Positions 5,356-5,442 of a DNA stretch of 5,442 nt are shown here, one piece after another; the stretch's first letter is position 1; each line of letters opens with the position of its first letter. The DNA is from Lentisphaeria bacterium (lineage in GTDB: Bacteria > Verrucomicrobiota > Lentisphaeria > Oligosphaerales > Oligosphaeraceae): positions 1-5,442 of the forward strand of contig JAEDMH010000142.1 in NCBI GenBank assembly GCA_016303095.1. The letters are read 5' to 3'. A program made the position numbers and the translations under genes. The notes under the pieces are model-generated. The model ran no database searches and was not told where the DNA came from. It saw nothing but the letters and a program-made list of their open reading frames with translations.

Positions 5356-5404
5356 CCTAGATCCTCTAGGAGATATAGATTTATAGATCTCTAGCCCTTC
5401 TAGG
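5356..5404. repeat. AT-rich imperfect dyad with four CTAG sites
   Basis: CTAG occurs at 5357, 5366, 5391 and 5400, giving symmetric spacing of 9, 25 and 9. The outer arms CCTAGA (5356-5361) and TCTAGG (5399-5404) pair perfectly. GAGAT (5370-5374) pairs with ATCTC (5387-5391) nearer the centre. TCCTAG/CTAGGA (5355-5360 and 5366-5371) forms a local 6-bp repeat. The segment is AT-rich inside very GC-rich flanks. It may be an extragenic palindromic element, a protein-binding or recombination site, or the 3' end of a transcript from the right; the sequence alone does not decide. Confidence 0.5.
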
Positions 5405-5409
5405 GAATC

Positions 5410-5435
5410 TCCCCCCTCCGCTTGCGGGGGGGGGA
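5410..5435. repeat. C/G-rich hairpin with CUUG loop
   Basis: CCCCCCTCCG (5411-5420) pairs with the C plus nine G of 5425-5434 around CTTG (5421-5424). There is one G-U wobble (5417/5428) and an outer T-A pair (5410/5435). CUUG is a known stable tetraloop. No T-run follows on either strand within the window, so it is not a standard intrinsic terminator. The G-runs continue to the window edge. Confidence 0.5.
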
Positions 5436-5442
5436 AGGGGGG

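Overview
The window looks like a chromosomal segment of a fairly GC-rich bacterium, most likely from the PVC group. I lean towards Lentisphaerota/Victivallales-like, because the sigma factor at the left resembles the expanded ECF-type families of those lineages (GDE.SW.EFY..Y.PL motif, then YD..KGRFR.Y). That assignment is a recognition from motifs, not a search. None of the confident genes has a normally spaced Shine-Dalgarno sequence, which also points away from Firmicutes and enteric bacteria.

Layout. Positions 25-55 hold an intrinsic terminator for a gene to the left of the window. Next comes a two-gene plus-strand unit: an ECF-like sigma factor (87-695), overlapped by 4 bases (ATGA) by a 69-residue Cys/His zinc-finger protein (692-901) that is probably its anti-sigma partner. 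A strong plus-strand terminator (948-992) closes it. The rest of the coding sequence is a tight minus-strand operon read from right to left: pheT (5064-2671), rsmI (2642-1923) and a stand-alone 5'-3' exonuclease/flap endonuclease (1902-994), with gaps of 28 and 20 bases. The two units converge on the 948-992 terminator.

Positions 5065-5442 have no convincing gene but much structure. There is a hairpin in the pheT leader (5101-5142). There is a TATAAT box on the plus strand (5180-5185). About 150 bases further on lie two overlapping inverted repeats that look like terminators on both strands (5283-5344). Then come a 49-bp imperfect dyad with four CTAG sites (5356-5404) and a C/G hairpin with a CUUG loop (5410-5435). 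The stretch from the TATAAT box to the T-run could be a small RNA or an attenuated leader.

Functionally, the minus operon joins translation (Phe-tRNA charging, 16S rRNA methylation) with DNA replication/repair (RNA-primer or flap removal). The plus-strand pair is a compact sigma/anti-sigma regulator with no membrane part. No mobile element, CRISPR array, tRNA or rRNA was seen. Nothing in the coding part looks like a wholly new system; the least explained part is 5178-5442.
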